The notes under the pieces are model-generated. The model made no database searches. It worked only from the letters and a program-made list of their open reading frames with translations, and had not been told where the DNA came from. The translations under genes and the position numbers were made by a program. Positions 24,101 through 36,170 of a stretch of DNA of 64,000 nt are shown here, piece by piece; positions within the stretch are counted from its first letter, which is position 1, and each line of letters starts with the position of its first letter. This DNA is from Plantago major (lineage: Eukaryota > Streptophyta > Magnoliopsida > Lamiales > Plantaginaceae), in NCBI GenBank assembly GCA_026545765.1, contig CM048844.1, forward strand, positions 5,518,001 to 5,582,000, in the 5' to 3' direction.

Positions 24101-24910
24101 GTGTCGAGAGGTTGTTTTGTTAGTGATAGGGTGTGTGCGGGGGCGGATGGTGTAGGGGTTGTCTGGGCGTGGCGACGACAGCTGTTTGGATGGGAAGAGA
24201 ACATCGTCTTGTCTTTGCTTGATACTTTTGTGCAGGTTCGCTTGTCTGATTCAATGGCTGACTCTTGGAAATGGCGTGCCTCTCCGGACGGATGTTACTC
24301 GGTAAAGTTGGGATATTCAAAGTTGAGTGAGGCCCGAGCTTTATGTTTGGATGGGAATCTTCAAGTGTCATCTAAGTTCGTGTGGAATAAACTGGTCCCT
24401 TTGAAAATCAATGCTTTTGTGTGGAGATTAGTACGAGAGCGGATTCCGACGCTGCAAAATTTAAAAGCGCGCAAGGTGATTCATGAGGAGCAACAGATTT
24501 TCTGTAAGTTATGCGATGAAGACCAGGTGGAATCTATTTCTCATTTGTTTTTTGATTGCAAATATACGGTGTCTGTGTGGCGTCTTCTGGGTGCGTGGTT
24601 GGGAGTGTCGATAGACTGTAGAGGGCTTGATGCTTGTGGATCGATTTCAGCTTTCTCCAGGTTAGTCTCTGCTGCGTCAAGAGATAAGTGGCAGGTCTTG
24701 TGGCATTGTACAGTTTGGCAGATTTGGTGTGCGAGGAACGAGTTAATGTTCAAGGGGTCGAAGACTTGCTTTTCGGAAGTTTTTCATAAAGTTCTGTGCT
24801 CGGCTTGGAGTTGGCTTAAAGGAAAAGGGGCTGTTATCAAGGAATACAATATATCAGATTGGGTGATTTGTCCATTGGAGGTCCTGAAGGTTAGTCGAAG
24901 TGTCCATTAA
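21179..24910 (+). pseudogene. LINE ORF2 (endonuclease + reverse transcriptase), one nonsense codon
   Basis: The ATG at 21179 shares two bases with the ORF1 stop (TAATG). The product would be about 1243 residues. Its order is an apurinic-type endonuclease (ISYNIRGLRG, CLQETK, CGDFNVI, VSDHVAIL), then a linker, then reverse transcriptase with RQGDPLSPFLF and the YADD catalytic box, then a zf-RVT region (FVWRLVRERIPT, FCKLCDEDQVESISHLFFDC). A single TAA at 22769-22771 interrupts the frame in KVLA*VLSNRIAK. The frame is otherwise continuous to 24910. No RNase H domain follows. The enzyme nicks DNA and primes reverse transcription of the LINE RNA at the nick. Confidence 0.92.
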
Positions 24911-25430
24911 CCGTACTACAGGTTCGGTCCTCGAGTGTAATTAGGCCAGGTTCGTTTCCTTGATTTATTCTTCTCACATGGTGTCGGGTCGCCTTAATAG
25001 TAAATCACTCCTTGTTTCTTCCTGCCTATTCTAGAGGAGTATTTAACTATTTTGGATTTGGTTTCACTCCTCACTCTTGGCTCGATCTTTTCGAAGATGA
25101 GACATACTAGACGAGGGAGTATGGCCAGATTTTCGTCTCGGCAGATTATGTGGGTTGAGTGGTCGCGGGATTGAATTTGGTTTGGTTTCATTTCAAGGGA
25201 TTTCAGGGACTGCGAGTTGTGTGAGGCTGATTCTCGACTGTGGCTCAAATTTTTGTGATTTTGTTCTGATAGGTGGTTTATGTGGTAGATAGAGAGTTTC
25301 CTGTTGTCTCTTCTTTGCTCTGTTTGGTGGCATACATTGTAATCTTTGGACCATTGGCTGTCTTCGAATACGCCTTGTGTTCGGATCCGGTGTTTTTAAT
25401 AAATTTTAACTTCTTCTTCAAAAAAAAAAA
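24911..25430 (+). other. LINE 3' UTR and poly(A)
   Basis: This is non-coding sequence after the ORF2 stop. AATAAATTTTAACTTCTTC immediately precedes 11-13 A residues, followed by the right target duplication. Confidence 0.8.
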
Positions 25431-25446
25431 AACATATTACATGAAG

Positions 25447-28400
25447 AGGCCGATGTGTATTGGCGACTTTAATGAGATATTAGCACATGAAGAGAAGATT
25501 GGGGGTAATATTACACCCGAATGGCGATAGAGAGATTTTCGAGGGGCTTTGGATGATGCGGGTTTGATGGATATTGGATTCGAGGGATACCCATACACTT
25601 GGTCTAACAATAATGAAGAACCGCATACCATTAGAGAACGATTGGACTGAGGGACATCAAACGCAGATTGGTTGACTCTATTTCCTCATGCCCCAGTCAA
25701 ACACATAGCAACAAGAAGGTTTGACCATATGGCTCTGTTGTTTTTATTAGATGGGTCACCTGCACAGCATCACAGGAGAAAGCCACGCTTCCACTTTGAG
25801 GCTATGTGGCTGAAAAACACAGATTGTGAAGGAAGAGTGGAATAACGATTTGGGGATCTTGGAGAACATCACAAACTGCAAGGTGGGTCTAGTGAACTGG
25901 AGTAGGACAAAGTTTGGAAGTGTGAATCAAACTGTAAAGAAGCTGCAGAAGGAAATCGAGGATCTACAAACAAAGCCTCTTACGCCTACTGTCCGAGCGG
26001 AGCTGCGAAAAACAAAATCAGAATTGGAGGATACGCTCGACAAGGAAGAAATGATGTGGAAACAACGAGCCAAAGTACAATGGCTTGCGGAAGGAGATCG
26101 AAACACCCGGTATTTCCATTCGCAAGCAACGATTCGTCAACATCGGAATGAGATCCGGTCCTTGACAACAAGCGATGGGTCAGTACAGAGCAGCAGAACA
26201 GAGATTGGGGGGGGTTTATAAATTCATATTTCGCAGAAATTTTCAGATCCAGGAATCCTAGTGCGGCTGACATGGAGGAAGTAAGTAGAGACTGTGGTAT
26301 CGAGGGTCGATGAGTCTATCAATGCGGAGCTTACCAAGGAATACACTCCAGATGAGGTAAAAGAAGCACTTTTTAATATGTATCCCCATAAATCCCCCGG
26401 TCCTGATGGCCTTTCAGCTTTATTTTATCAACGCTTTTGGAACCTGGTTGGTAAAAATGTTTCTGACTGTATCCTTGATTTGCTGAATAACTATGTATGT
26501 GATCCGAAGCTGAATTTCACCCACATTATCCTTATTCCAAAATGCCAAGCACCGGAACTGATTTCACAATTTCGACCCATTAGCCTTAGTATGTAATTTT
26601 CAAAATTGCTTCAAAAGCCATTACTAATAGACTGAAACCTTACATGTCTCATATTATTTCTGAAACTCAGTCTGCCTTCGTGCCAAGTAGGTTAATTACT
26701 GATAATGTTTTGGTAGCTTATGAAGTAAATCACTTTATCAAACAGAAAACCGAGGGCAAGAACTGTTTAATGGCTTTAAAGTTAGACATGAGTAAGGCTT
26801 ATGACCGAGTTGAATGCCCATTTCTTGAAAGAGTGTTGAGTAGACTAGGTTTTAATCAATCTATCATTGATCTGATTATGTTGTGTGTTCGTGCGGTTCA
26901 TTACTCTGTCTTATTACATGGTGAACCCCTTGACCCAATCCAGCCGGAGAGGGGGATCCGTCAAGGAGATCCTCTCTCACCATACCTGTTTCTATTTTGT
27001 GCGGAGGTTCTTAGTGCTCTGATTTGTGATGCGGAGGATAGAGGGACTTTGCGGGGGGTTACTGTTGCCCCAAGGGCCCCGCAAGTTTCCCATCTACTAT
27101 TCGCAGATGATACACTCCTCTTTTGTCCAGCCAGTGTGGAAGCTGCCCAAGCCATTTCAGATATCCTTCGTAGATACTCCCTAGCGTCGGGGCAAGAAAT
27201 CAACCTAGAGAAATCTACGGTAGTGTTTAGCCGAAATACCCAAGTGATAAGATTGTTGAGATCCGGAACCACCTACCTGTTAGGGTTGTAGACAAACATG
27301 AAAAGTACCTTGGTCTCCCTACAGTAATGGGTCGGTCGAAGAAGGAAGTCTTTAGTTGGCTGAGAGATAGAATTTGGAATAGAGCTCAAGGGTATGGGGG
27401 GAAATTACTTTCTAAAGCCGGGAAAGAGGTTCTTATAAAATCCGTCCTCCAATCGATTCCGACTTACGTGATGAGTGTGTTCAAGCTCCCAGATTACCTA
27501 CTACATGAGTTAGAATCCATTATATCGAAGTTTTGGTCGGGTGATAGGGCTAGAGACAAGATTCATTGGGTTAATTGGTTTACCTTATGTGAGAGTAAAA
27601 GGGATGGGGGCATGGGATTTAGAGATCTCCGCTCGTTTAATCTTGCGATGCTTGGAAAACATGTTTGCAGAGTTATCCAGTTCCCGGACACTCTTCTTAG
27701 TAGAATCCTTAAGGCCAAATATTTTCCAAATTGTGATATCTTGAATGCGTCACCCAAAGCAAACGCCTCCTTCTCTTGGAAAAGTATAGCTAGCGCTATT
27801 GGTTTGGTGAGACAGGGAGTTCGATGGAGGGTGGGGAACGGGAAAGATATTAACGTGTGGATAGATAACTGGTTACCTAGAGAATCTGCCATGCGGCCCT
27901 TTACCCCTGATGTGTATAGTATTGGTCCACTTTGTGTTGCAAGTTTCATTGACCAAGATTCTGGTAATTGGGATATTAATATAATGAACAATCTTTTCTG
28001 GAAAGAAGATATAGATGCTATTTACAGATACCAGTAGCCAGCAAAAGCGCACAGGACGTTATAATTTGGCATCACACCAAATCTGGCACTTATTCAGTCA
28101 AGTCTGGATACTATTTGGCTAGAAAGATGAAAGTACAGGAACTGGAGCAGCGTACAGAACATCTAGCACAACACATATTATAAAGTGGAACTACATTTGG
28201 CAGTTAAAAATCCCGAATAAGATAAAAGTGTTCCTCTAGCGTGCACTTAAACAAGCCCTCCCTGTTTTAACGAATTTGAATCGCAGACACTTAGGAACTG
28301 ATGTGATCTGCCCTGTTTGCAAGACTGGAGCCGAATCTATAGCCCATATTTTAGTTGGCTGCCACTACGCTAGGATTTATTGGGCCCTTGCTAATGTGCC

Positions 28401-28980
28401 TCATAATGTCATACACACAGGTCGACAGGACATATGGAGCTGGATGTGGAATGCGCACCAACAATGTTCGAGGGAGGAGTTTGAGTTTTTTGCTGTGTCC
28501 TGCTGGAGCATTTGGACAAACAAGAATAAGGTGGTGCACGATGGAGCCGGATATGACCCACAAGAAGCTGTACAATTTGTGGCACAATACCTCCACAAAT
28601 ACAGAGAAGCAAGGATACAATTTGGTTACCCACGCCCTCCAGAACAGACACCTACAGAATGGAGTCCACCACAGGATCCTTTCATCAAAGTGAATTTAGA
28701 TGCTTCACTCAATAAAGCTGGTCACTTTGCTGGACTGGGGATAGTTGCCAGGGATAGTAATGGCAAGATAATAGCTTGGTGACGAAGGAGTAAAGACTAC
28801 ATATCCAATCCAGAGGCGGCGGAAGCACTAGCAGCCCATCAAGCGGTGACTTTGGCCAAGGAACTCCAACTCCAACATGTGTGTATTGAAGGAGACTGCC
28901 AAGCCATTATCAATAAGTTACAATCCGCTGACAGTGATTATTCACCTACTGGCGCCATTGTGACAGACATGAGACATTAA
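25447..28980 (+). pseudogene. LINE ORF2 remnant: endonuclease, RT and RNase H
   Basis: In order: the end of the endonuclease (GDFNEIL, GYPYTWSNN), a linker (VQWLAEGDRNTRYFHSQA at about 26080), then RT (HKSPGPDGLSALFYQRFW, LKLDMSKAYDRVE, RQGDPLSPYLF, catalytic FADD at about 27112). Then come RT C-terminal parts to 28037, a zf-RVT segment (CPVCKTGAESIAHILVGC) and a terminal RNase H domain. The RNase H keeps its three acidic residues in NLDAS, EAAEALAA and EGDCQAII but is split by TGA at 28780-28782. At least six frame breaks occur. An archaeal-like RNase H fused to plant L1 ORF2 is a known modular acquisition. Confidence 0.88.
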
Positions 28981-29193
28981 GTCTTTATTTCCTTTGTTTA
29001 ATTCTATTACTTTCAGTTTTATTCGTTGAACTGGTAATTCACTAGCTCACAACTTCTCTCAAAACTTTGTTGAAGACAATAAGGGTAGTGAAGCTTTGCC
29101 TTTTTAAATTTGATGTGCCTGCGCTTGAGGCTTTGCCTATCTTGAAGTGAAATATATGATCATTTGTCTCAAAAAAAAAAAAAAAAAAAAAAA
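25447..29193 (+). mobile_element. Older 5'-truncated L1 LINE
   Basis: The remnant begins abruptly inside the endonuclease domain (MCIGDFNEIL) directly at the right target duplication of the younger LINE, and ends in 23 A residues (29171-29193). A 7-base AAGAGGC occurs at both junctions (25444-25450 and about 29192-29198). It is a possible but weak target duplication. The many stops and frameshifts show it is older than the neighbouring LINE, which evidently landed at its 5' edge. Confidence 0.85.
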
Positions 29194-31375
29194 GAGGCGG
29201 CCGACCTACTAACAACTGGAAATCCAATATAGGTAACATAAATAAGTACACACATAGGTAACATGAATAAGTACACACATACTAATTTACAATATGCTAT
29301 CCAGTCATTTTCTGCACTTGCAACAACAAGAGCATCAAATGCAATATCATTAAATCCCAACTTACAACAAAACCATCCTGGTAACAAAAATAAATCAACA
29401 ACCTCAAGACAAATCACAACAACAAAAAAAAAGACTTAACAACAATCTAAGTTATCGAACAGAGTGCCCCTTGACTTCCACTACGTTTAATAAAATCCTT
29501 CACAAGATAAATTGCTACAACATGCTATCACCAAGTAGCCTCTTGATCAATAAGCTCACAAAACTTGAAGGCATTGTGTTCTTGAACTTTGATGGCCTCA
29601 CATAGTAACACACCCCACATAGCCACCACCTATCTAATCGGCACGAGATAGACTCAAGAGCAGCCAACAAGCAGAGAATCATGAACATCGCTCTCAGGTC
29701 ACACCAGACCAGTAATGCTTGAGACCTTTACTTCTACGATGCAAAGCATCAATACTTGTTTGAGTCCCTGAACGCCAGTATATATGCATGAGATGTGGAA
29801 ACTAGATAGAACAAACAATATATACTGACATGTCAATATTGTACCAATTACATAGACCATTAGATGTTAGTGTTTATTTTCATCGACAACTGCAAGTTCC
29901 ATCCAAGTTAAGCAAGCGATTTAAAAGATCAGAGGTTATAATGGATTCCCCAAAGAACTCCACAAGAATCCTAAACAAAACTTCATTGAAACCTAGATCA
30001 AACATATAAATATGCATCCTAATAGAAATTAATTATATTCAAGTGCACAAACTGATACCAACTAATATACATTGATGCACAAACTGATACCACTGCTACT
30101 AGTCTACTACTACTCCATGACCAGCTAATATACTTGATGCACAAACTGATACCACTGCTACTAGTCTACTACTACTACAAGTAGCTATATCAACTTGCAA
30201 CACAACATTTATTATTCAACTTATTATGCTTGTCAACTATCAGAACTTCAAAACAACAACAATAACAATGAATCCATTTCGAAGCAAAACTATATAAATG
30301 CATTTATCATCCAAATACTCAGATTCGACCCAATTCCTAACGAAGAGCATAACCAAAGCTTAAAACATACGAAAATTAGAAAAAAATAACAGCAAAAAGG
30401 TTAATAAACACTAATTTGAGATAGAAAATACCTTCATATTTTCAATAAACAAGTATCTTCTTTTTAGAAGTGCAGATCATCAAAAACACAGACATCCATA
30501 CAATTAAACAAAAATGCAATTCCAGAGCAGCACAAGGATGATTAAAATTCAACAGAATTACAATACAGATGATCCAAACGACAAAAACCAACAAATCAAG
30601 TCCAACACAAAAAAAAAAAACCCTAATTTGGTTTCGAAAGTACATTGAGACGAATTCCTTTTGTTCCTCGCTGAATTAATCACCATAATTACGATTATGA
30701 TGCCGATTCACACTTTGCAAGTCGATTTAGCAACAAATTCGGAATCCTCCATTGTTGCATATGAAATTAGGATTAAAATGAAGCTCTTCAAATAGAGAAA
30801 CCATCACTGCGAATAAACGAACTATTAGAGATGAAATCGGAGTAGAAATAGAGATCAAATCGGAGTAGAAATAGAGATCAAATCGGAGTAGAGATGGAGA
30901 TGAAACCTGAGAGAATTGGTATTACCTAGGTTTTGCACCATCTCCGTGAAATTGAGCGATGAAGAAATGAGCAAATGTACAGAAAATGGGATGTAATTAG
31001 CCATATAGATGACCCGGATAGTACATAACCGACTGACCCGTTACAAATCCAAATCGGGCCAAATTGTCCTAACCCGCGAAATTATGTCCAATTGACCTTT
31101 TTATTTGAGTCTTTTTCAATGCCTCCAAAGATGTTGCAACATCGACCGATTTGGATTCAAGTAGCCTCAAATCGGTCAAATACTGCTTTTTTATTTTTAT
31201 TTTTCATTTATTTTCTTGTTTTCTTTCTTTTCTTTCATGTTTCTTGTTTCCTTTCCTCTTTTCTACTTTTATCTTTTTTATTATTTTTCATTTTTCTTGA
31301 ATATTTCCATATGATAATAATTATATGTAGCACTAGAAATATACTTATACATTACTTCTCAAATTTAAAATACAT
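29194..31375. other. Spacer with short tandem duplications, no gene recognised
   Basis: No protein-family match in any frame. A 25-bp duplication sits at 29230-29279. A 63-bp direct repeat (TTGATGCACAAACTGATACC type) lies at 30062-30114 and 30125-30176, and a 23-bp unit (ATCGGAGTAGAAATAGAGATC) at 30836-30904. On the minus strand, 30960-30930 reads ATGGTGCAAAACCTAG followed by GTAAT, which could be a short first exon of a non-coding or decayed gene. I cannot support that further. A T-rich run fills 31180-31290. Confidence 0.45.
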
Positions 31376-32282
31376 TGTTGGGGGTCTAACTCCACAATCA
31401 CTTAGATTTATTTAACTCTTCCAAATGGTGCCAAGATGAGAGGCTCCTTGCTAGGTGAGGATCGAAGCGTAAGAACCAGCTGCCAACTACCCCTGATAAG
31501 ACCTGCACACTTGGGATTACCCGGTTTGCTAAGTGTCAAACCGGGATGAGACTTTACTCGAGAGTGACTGCGGATCGACTCTGTATAGTGCTCGTGACGT
31601 GACTAGTGAGAAGACTTGTCCGAAGTGACTTACTTGAAGTTCCTTGCTTATTGGGATATGTGCCCTATTTATAGGCTACCATTGAGATGGAAGGCCTTGC
31701 TAGGATCGCGCCATGTGTACGGCTAGGATTGAGCCACCAATGCTAAGATGAGGCCCATGTGATAATGAAGCTTTAGCCCATGCCATCTTGGGCTTTAGGT
31801 AATTTGGTCATTATTGGGAGAGTTCTTGAGGATGTGATGAGTCACGAGATCTCCGGTTCGAGGGGTCGGATGTCCGATCCGGACAAGACTGTCGGATGTG
31901 GAGGTTCCTCTGTCTGTCCAACTCTTCCGATTCGGAGCTCATGGGTTCGGACATCTCACTCTTTGGTGCCCACTTGCTTGGTAGCCTTTGAGATGGTCAC
32001 GCTGGATCCGAAGTTAACATCCAGACGTCAGTCTTTGGAGGGGGTCTTGACTTAGCACTATGCTCCTTTCCTGTGGAGGCTCGGACCATGGTGGTCGGAC
32101 CTATGGTTCCGGTCGGGCCCCGCAGTCCTAATCCTTTGTCCCTTTCTTTCGGTGGGTCGGACCATAGGTGGTCCGGATCGGACCATCGCTCGACATAAGT
32201 GCCTCGGATCCATTGGATGACTTGGGATGCCTTAGGATTCTCCTAGGTCCTTTATGATTTGACGACATATGTCCGATCAACA
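31376..32282 (-). repeat. 3' LTR of the Tat element
   Basis: 907 bp; on the minus strand it starts TGTTGATCGGACATATGTCG and ends with CCCCCAACA. TATAAATA on the minus strand lies at 31666-31673. Compared with the other LTR, long identical stretches alternate with tight clusters of short insertions and deletions. Confidence 0.93.
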
Positions 32283-32296
32283 TATGTCCCCTAGTT
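32283..32296 (-). promoter_or_regulatory. Polypurine tract of the Tat element
   Basis: On the minus strand AACTAGGGGACATA lies immediately before the TGTTG start of the 3' LTR, the expected place for plus-strand DNA priming. Confidence 0.6.
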
Positions 32297-32893
32297 TCCA
32301 AGTATCTTAGTAGAAGATAGTTGTGGAACTATTGTTGGGAAGTCGTTTTGAGGAAAAGAACTGCTTCTCCACCCAATCCGCTTCGATCCTGCTTGAAAAA
32401 AGGTGTACTCCAGATTGTGTGGCCATTTGACTTAGTCTCTCTCGCTTTTTCTTTTTCTAAAACATCGTTGCCATCCGAGGGAGTAGGTCCAAGAGCAACG
32501 AAGTGAAGAAAAAGAAAAAGGGTATTTGTAATGGAGACTAAGTTTAGGCTCAACATCCAGATTTGATGAGCACGGTGGCGGACCGTAGGTGTGTCCCGTC
32601 CGAACCAGGCTTTGTGGTTGTGGAAGGTCCAAGGGTAATCGCCGAGTATACGAGGTCCCTTGTGGACAAGTTATCTTTGTCGATAATCCATTGGCGTCCG
32701 AAAAGATGATACTCGAGCTCTCGTGTTGTCGACGCCCGAGAGGGAGAGTTGTTGTATTCATCTATCCAAGAGGTAAATTTGCACCCATTCGTCATTTCAC
32801 TTGGTATAATTGTACTATACCGTTGGATGGTTCTTGATCGACGGTGGAGATTAAATCCAAAATCGCGACGGTTGAGTTCTCGATATGGCCCTC

Positions 32894-32901
32894 TATAAAT
32901 A
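32894..32901 (+). promoter_or_regulatory. TATA box of the antisense accessory gene
   Basis: TATAAATA sits inside CCCTCTATAAATAGAGGGG, itself a short palindrome. About 30 bp downstream begins CATTTCTCATCGCTTTAGAGAG, a plausible transcript start and leader. A 5' UTR intron and ATG follow at 33319. Confidence 0.65.
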
Positions 32902-32924
32902 GAGGGGTCACGCTTCATTTCTCA

Positions 32925-35900
32925 TCGCTTTAGAGAGAGAATTTTTGCATTCCAAGTACATCCAAGCAACTACCAAAGAATCCGAGCAAAGAGCGGTTTC
33001 AAGCGTGATCTTGCTTGAGTCAAGTCACTTCTCTCCAATCATCCGAGTCCAAGTAAGTTCACTTGTCTGCCTCTTATGATTAAATCATCTCGTTGTCTTT
33101 CATCTTCAAGTTACTCGGATGTATGCTTATGATGTGTAGTATAGTTGATAACCAATACGCATTGATATTGACTAACACCGAATAAGTGTAGTAATCGACT
33201 CGAACTAATCGTGCTTAGTAAGGTGCTAGTTTTGGTTTTAAGTTGCCACTTTAATATACATAAACGACCTCTGACCGCCATCTTAGAGCTTACGATATTG
33301 CTTTCTCCTTTCCCTAGGATGTCCGAGAGTGATAGCCAAAACCGATCCGAGGCTGAGGGATATGTCTCCGAGGCGACATCCTTAACCGATAGCTCCGAGG
33401 AGATTGAGATCGTGGATGATGATGTTCTGGAGGTGGGGCAAGCGCCACATCCGAGTCGGGAAGAGCCCGAGGTAAGTTCCTTACTTCGGTTAGTTGTTCC
33501 AGATTCGTCCTCCGAGGCGTCGGATTACTGCGAGTGTCGTATGCGAGTTATTAGCGGCTCAAGAGACAAGCTCATGAGTTATAGGAACTCATCGCCTGGT
33601 CGAATCGGGCAGAATCGAACTTCCAGAGAGATCCGTACTTTAATTCGACCCTAGGTTATAACTTTAGGAGTAATCCTAATCGAGTCCCGTTGCTCCGGAT
33701 CCGCAGCGCCAACTATCGAGGAAGTGCATGATACTTGAAGCGCCTCCAACTTGAGCATCTTGAAGAGGTGAGGAGGATCGTGTGCAATTCTCGCTCTATC
33801 CGGATTGTAGAGTTAGCGTCCTCATCCGGGGAAGATGAGGCGGAGGAAGATGTCGGGGCAGGATTACGTTCGAAGAGGAAGAAGGTGAGCCTTCCGCTAA
33901 TGTGCTCCGGTAGAAACTGTTGCAAGCGGCCGAGTCGGAGGTGGTCGAGGAAGAGCGTCCGGAGACCGAGAAGGGTGAGGACGTTTTCAAGTGAAGTTCC
34001 CTCTAGAGATCGGTCACTCACCCCGATCCGGAGGCGAGTTAAATGAAGATGGTATCGCCTACTTGTGCCTCAACCATCCGAGCCGAAGTGGATGAGCTCC
34101 GGAGAAGATATGAGATCCTGAGTGTGGAGATTCTCATCCGGACGAATCTCATGCTTTTACAATCCGCCTCGGATGCATGTCTATGAGATAAGTCTTCATC
34201 AAGGGTGGCTACACCAGTCGTCCGAAGTTTCTGGAGATTTTGAACAGCATGGGTTTGAGTCCGCATCAGATCATCCCCAACTCCCTCGGAAACTTGATGT
34301 GCTTCGGAGTGCTATGTAAATATAAAGGCATTCCGCTTAACTTCGACAATTTCCGTAAATTGTTCAATATTAGTGTTAGTAGTAGGAACACTTGGTTCTA
34401 TACATTTGTATGTCGCCAGGCATACACATTTTTCGTTGATCCCTTGTCCTCGTTGGGAATCCAATGGTTCAAGAGGTACATTTTTGTCCGTCCGGCTCTG
34501 AAGCCCGGGCAATCCGAAGCGGAGAGGCCCACGTGGCATTTTGAGAAGAAGTTCTTCCGGGGTAATTTGCCGATTGAAGCCACTGCCCGAACATCCCCTT
34601 GTGGATGCAAGCGTTCCATCGTAGTTAGGAGCCGGAGAAGTACTTCTTCCGAGGTTTAATATGTCAGCCTCTGCCTTTCTTGGCCGGTTTGTCCGAGCCA
34701 AGCTTTTGTGGAGACATGGAGGATTTGAGTAAGTGGTTTCTCTTTACCTCTGATTGGTTGTCCCGGTCGGTTGTCTGTTTGTCGACTGTATGATTGTTAT
34801 TTGTAGATTCTTTTGTATCTTGCAACTGATTGTGACTCGGATGTGCAGCTTTCTGGTTCGAGTATACGATGTCGACCATGCGGGAGCCGGTTGCCAACAA
34901 AACGCGCAACGGAAGGAGTTGGCAGAGGTTCTCGACCAGATTATCAAGACGCCCACCGTGCTCCCGATGAACGAGCCAAGGAATGCCGCCGTGTTCGAAG
35001 CGGAGGAGTCTCGGAGAGTCATGCTGGCGAAGAGGCCCAAACCATCCCTACTCCAGACAAGGGTAAGGTGGTCGCAACTAAGGGCTCGAAGAAGCCTCCG
35101 AGATCCGTGTCGCGAGATCCTCCCGCAAGCGGATCGAGCGTTGCGGCTCCAAAAAAGCGCTCTTCCGAAGGTCCGAATCCTCCCGCCAAGAAGGGCAAGG
35201 GAAAGGTGGGCTGAGCCGGAGCCGGATGTCAAGTGGCTCGGTTGGTTCGCCGAGCTAGAGCGAATGCGGAGTTAATCGCCGGCGTAAAGTGAGTTTTAAG
35301 CTTCCGGTGGTTCCGCATCTTCGTGATTCGAGGTGTCTAATGCTTCGATATTCCGTTTTTTTTCACTTACTCTGTTGAAGCATGCTCGGTGGCCGCTCGA
35401 GGGCTACCTCGAAGAAGATCTAGCTGCCGAGGTTGCCAGGCGATTGAAGGCCTCGGTTACAAAGACTCCTGAGCGCTCAAGAAGGCCGAGTCATAAACAA
35501 GAGGCCGAGTCGGAGACGCCAAGATGAAAAGTGCCATTCGATCTTTGGAGGCCGATTTGAAAGTGCACCAAGATAGTTTGACGATTTCGTGGCCGTCTCG
35601 GACTTTCAAGGATAAGATCTCGAAAGAGCCGGAGTCCGACAAAGGTCGCCCAAGATTTCCTTGATTCGACTCCTACAAGTTTTTGCTCGAGTCAAAGTAT
35701 GATGAGGCCGTCAAGATGGGTTTGATGCACTGTGGAGCAAGGCCGAGGAAAGGTTAGTACCGGACGATCAGAACTTGGAGGCCGAGGGGTATCCGCCTTT
35801 AAAATGGAGATGGCTCGGACTTCGCTCCGAGGGTGTCTTGGATGATTTGCTTAAGTGTGAATTTGTGGAGCTGGTTTCACGAGCCGGAGGGCAAGAAGTA

Positions 35901-36170
35901 CGACCATGGCGGTCCGTATCTCCCATCCTTCGCCCCTCGGTGCTCATGTCCACTGTTGCTTCGTTGAGGACCACTGAGCACAACCGAGATTGGTGACTTT
36001 GCCCGGCCCAAGGCTTTGATCGCGACCTCGACTGATGGAGGAGTGTCCGCCTTCCGAAAGAGGTTGAGGCTCGAGAGAACGGAGGATAGCCCAACAAAGA
36101 AGGTCAAGCGCCTCCGGAGAAGGATACGGCGCCCTTCTCGTCTCAACCTTGTTCGTCCGAAGTGAGGTAG
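32925..36170 (+). pseudogene. Antisense accessory gene of the Tat element (PF04195-like)
   Basis: This gene runs opposite to pol. After the TATA box a leader is interrupted by a likely 5' UTR intron (GTAAGT donor at 33053, acceptor TCCCTAG ending 33317). The ATG is at 33319 and starts a Ser/Glu/Asp-rich stretch (MSESDSQNRSEAEGYVSEAT). The segment at 34240-34659 holds SPHQIIPNSLGNLMCFGVLC and NTWFYTFVCRQAYTFFVD, resembling the putative gypsy-type transposon domain (Pfam PF04195). Further GT-AG introns fit at 34729-34848 and 35289-35380, the latter after an AELIAGVK coding end. The downstream part is Lys/Pro/Ser-rich. At least five frame changes occur, so no intact protein is made. Antisense ORFs of unknown function between pol and the 3' LTR are known in Tat elements such as Grande. 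Confidence 0.6.

Larger units (their letters stand above)
18926..25430 (+). mobile_element. Full-length L1-clade LINE with RRM-type ORF1
   Basis: A 6.5-kb non-LTR retrotransposon is bounded by 16-bp perfect target duplications (18910-18925, 25431-25446) and ends in a short poly(A) at about 25420. ORF1 (18972-21179) is followed with a TAATG overlap by ORF2 (21179-24910). The 5' leader is only about 46 bp and the 3' UTR about 510 bp. The perfect duplication and few coding lesions suggest a fairly recent insertion. An RRM-bearing ORF1 is the hallmark of the BNR-type plant L1 sub-clade described from beet. Confidence 0.93.

Noticed and set aside
33473..33509. A 37-bp GT-AG intron in the Tat antisense gene (GTAAGT donor at 33473)
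   Set aside because: Too short for plant splicing; the acidic reading frame continues through it, and no better acceptor was evident.
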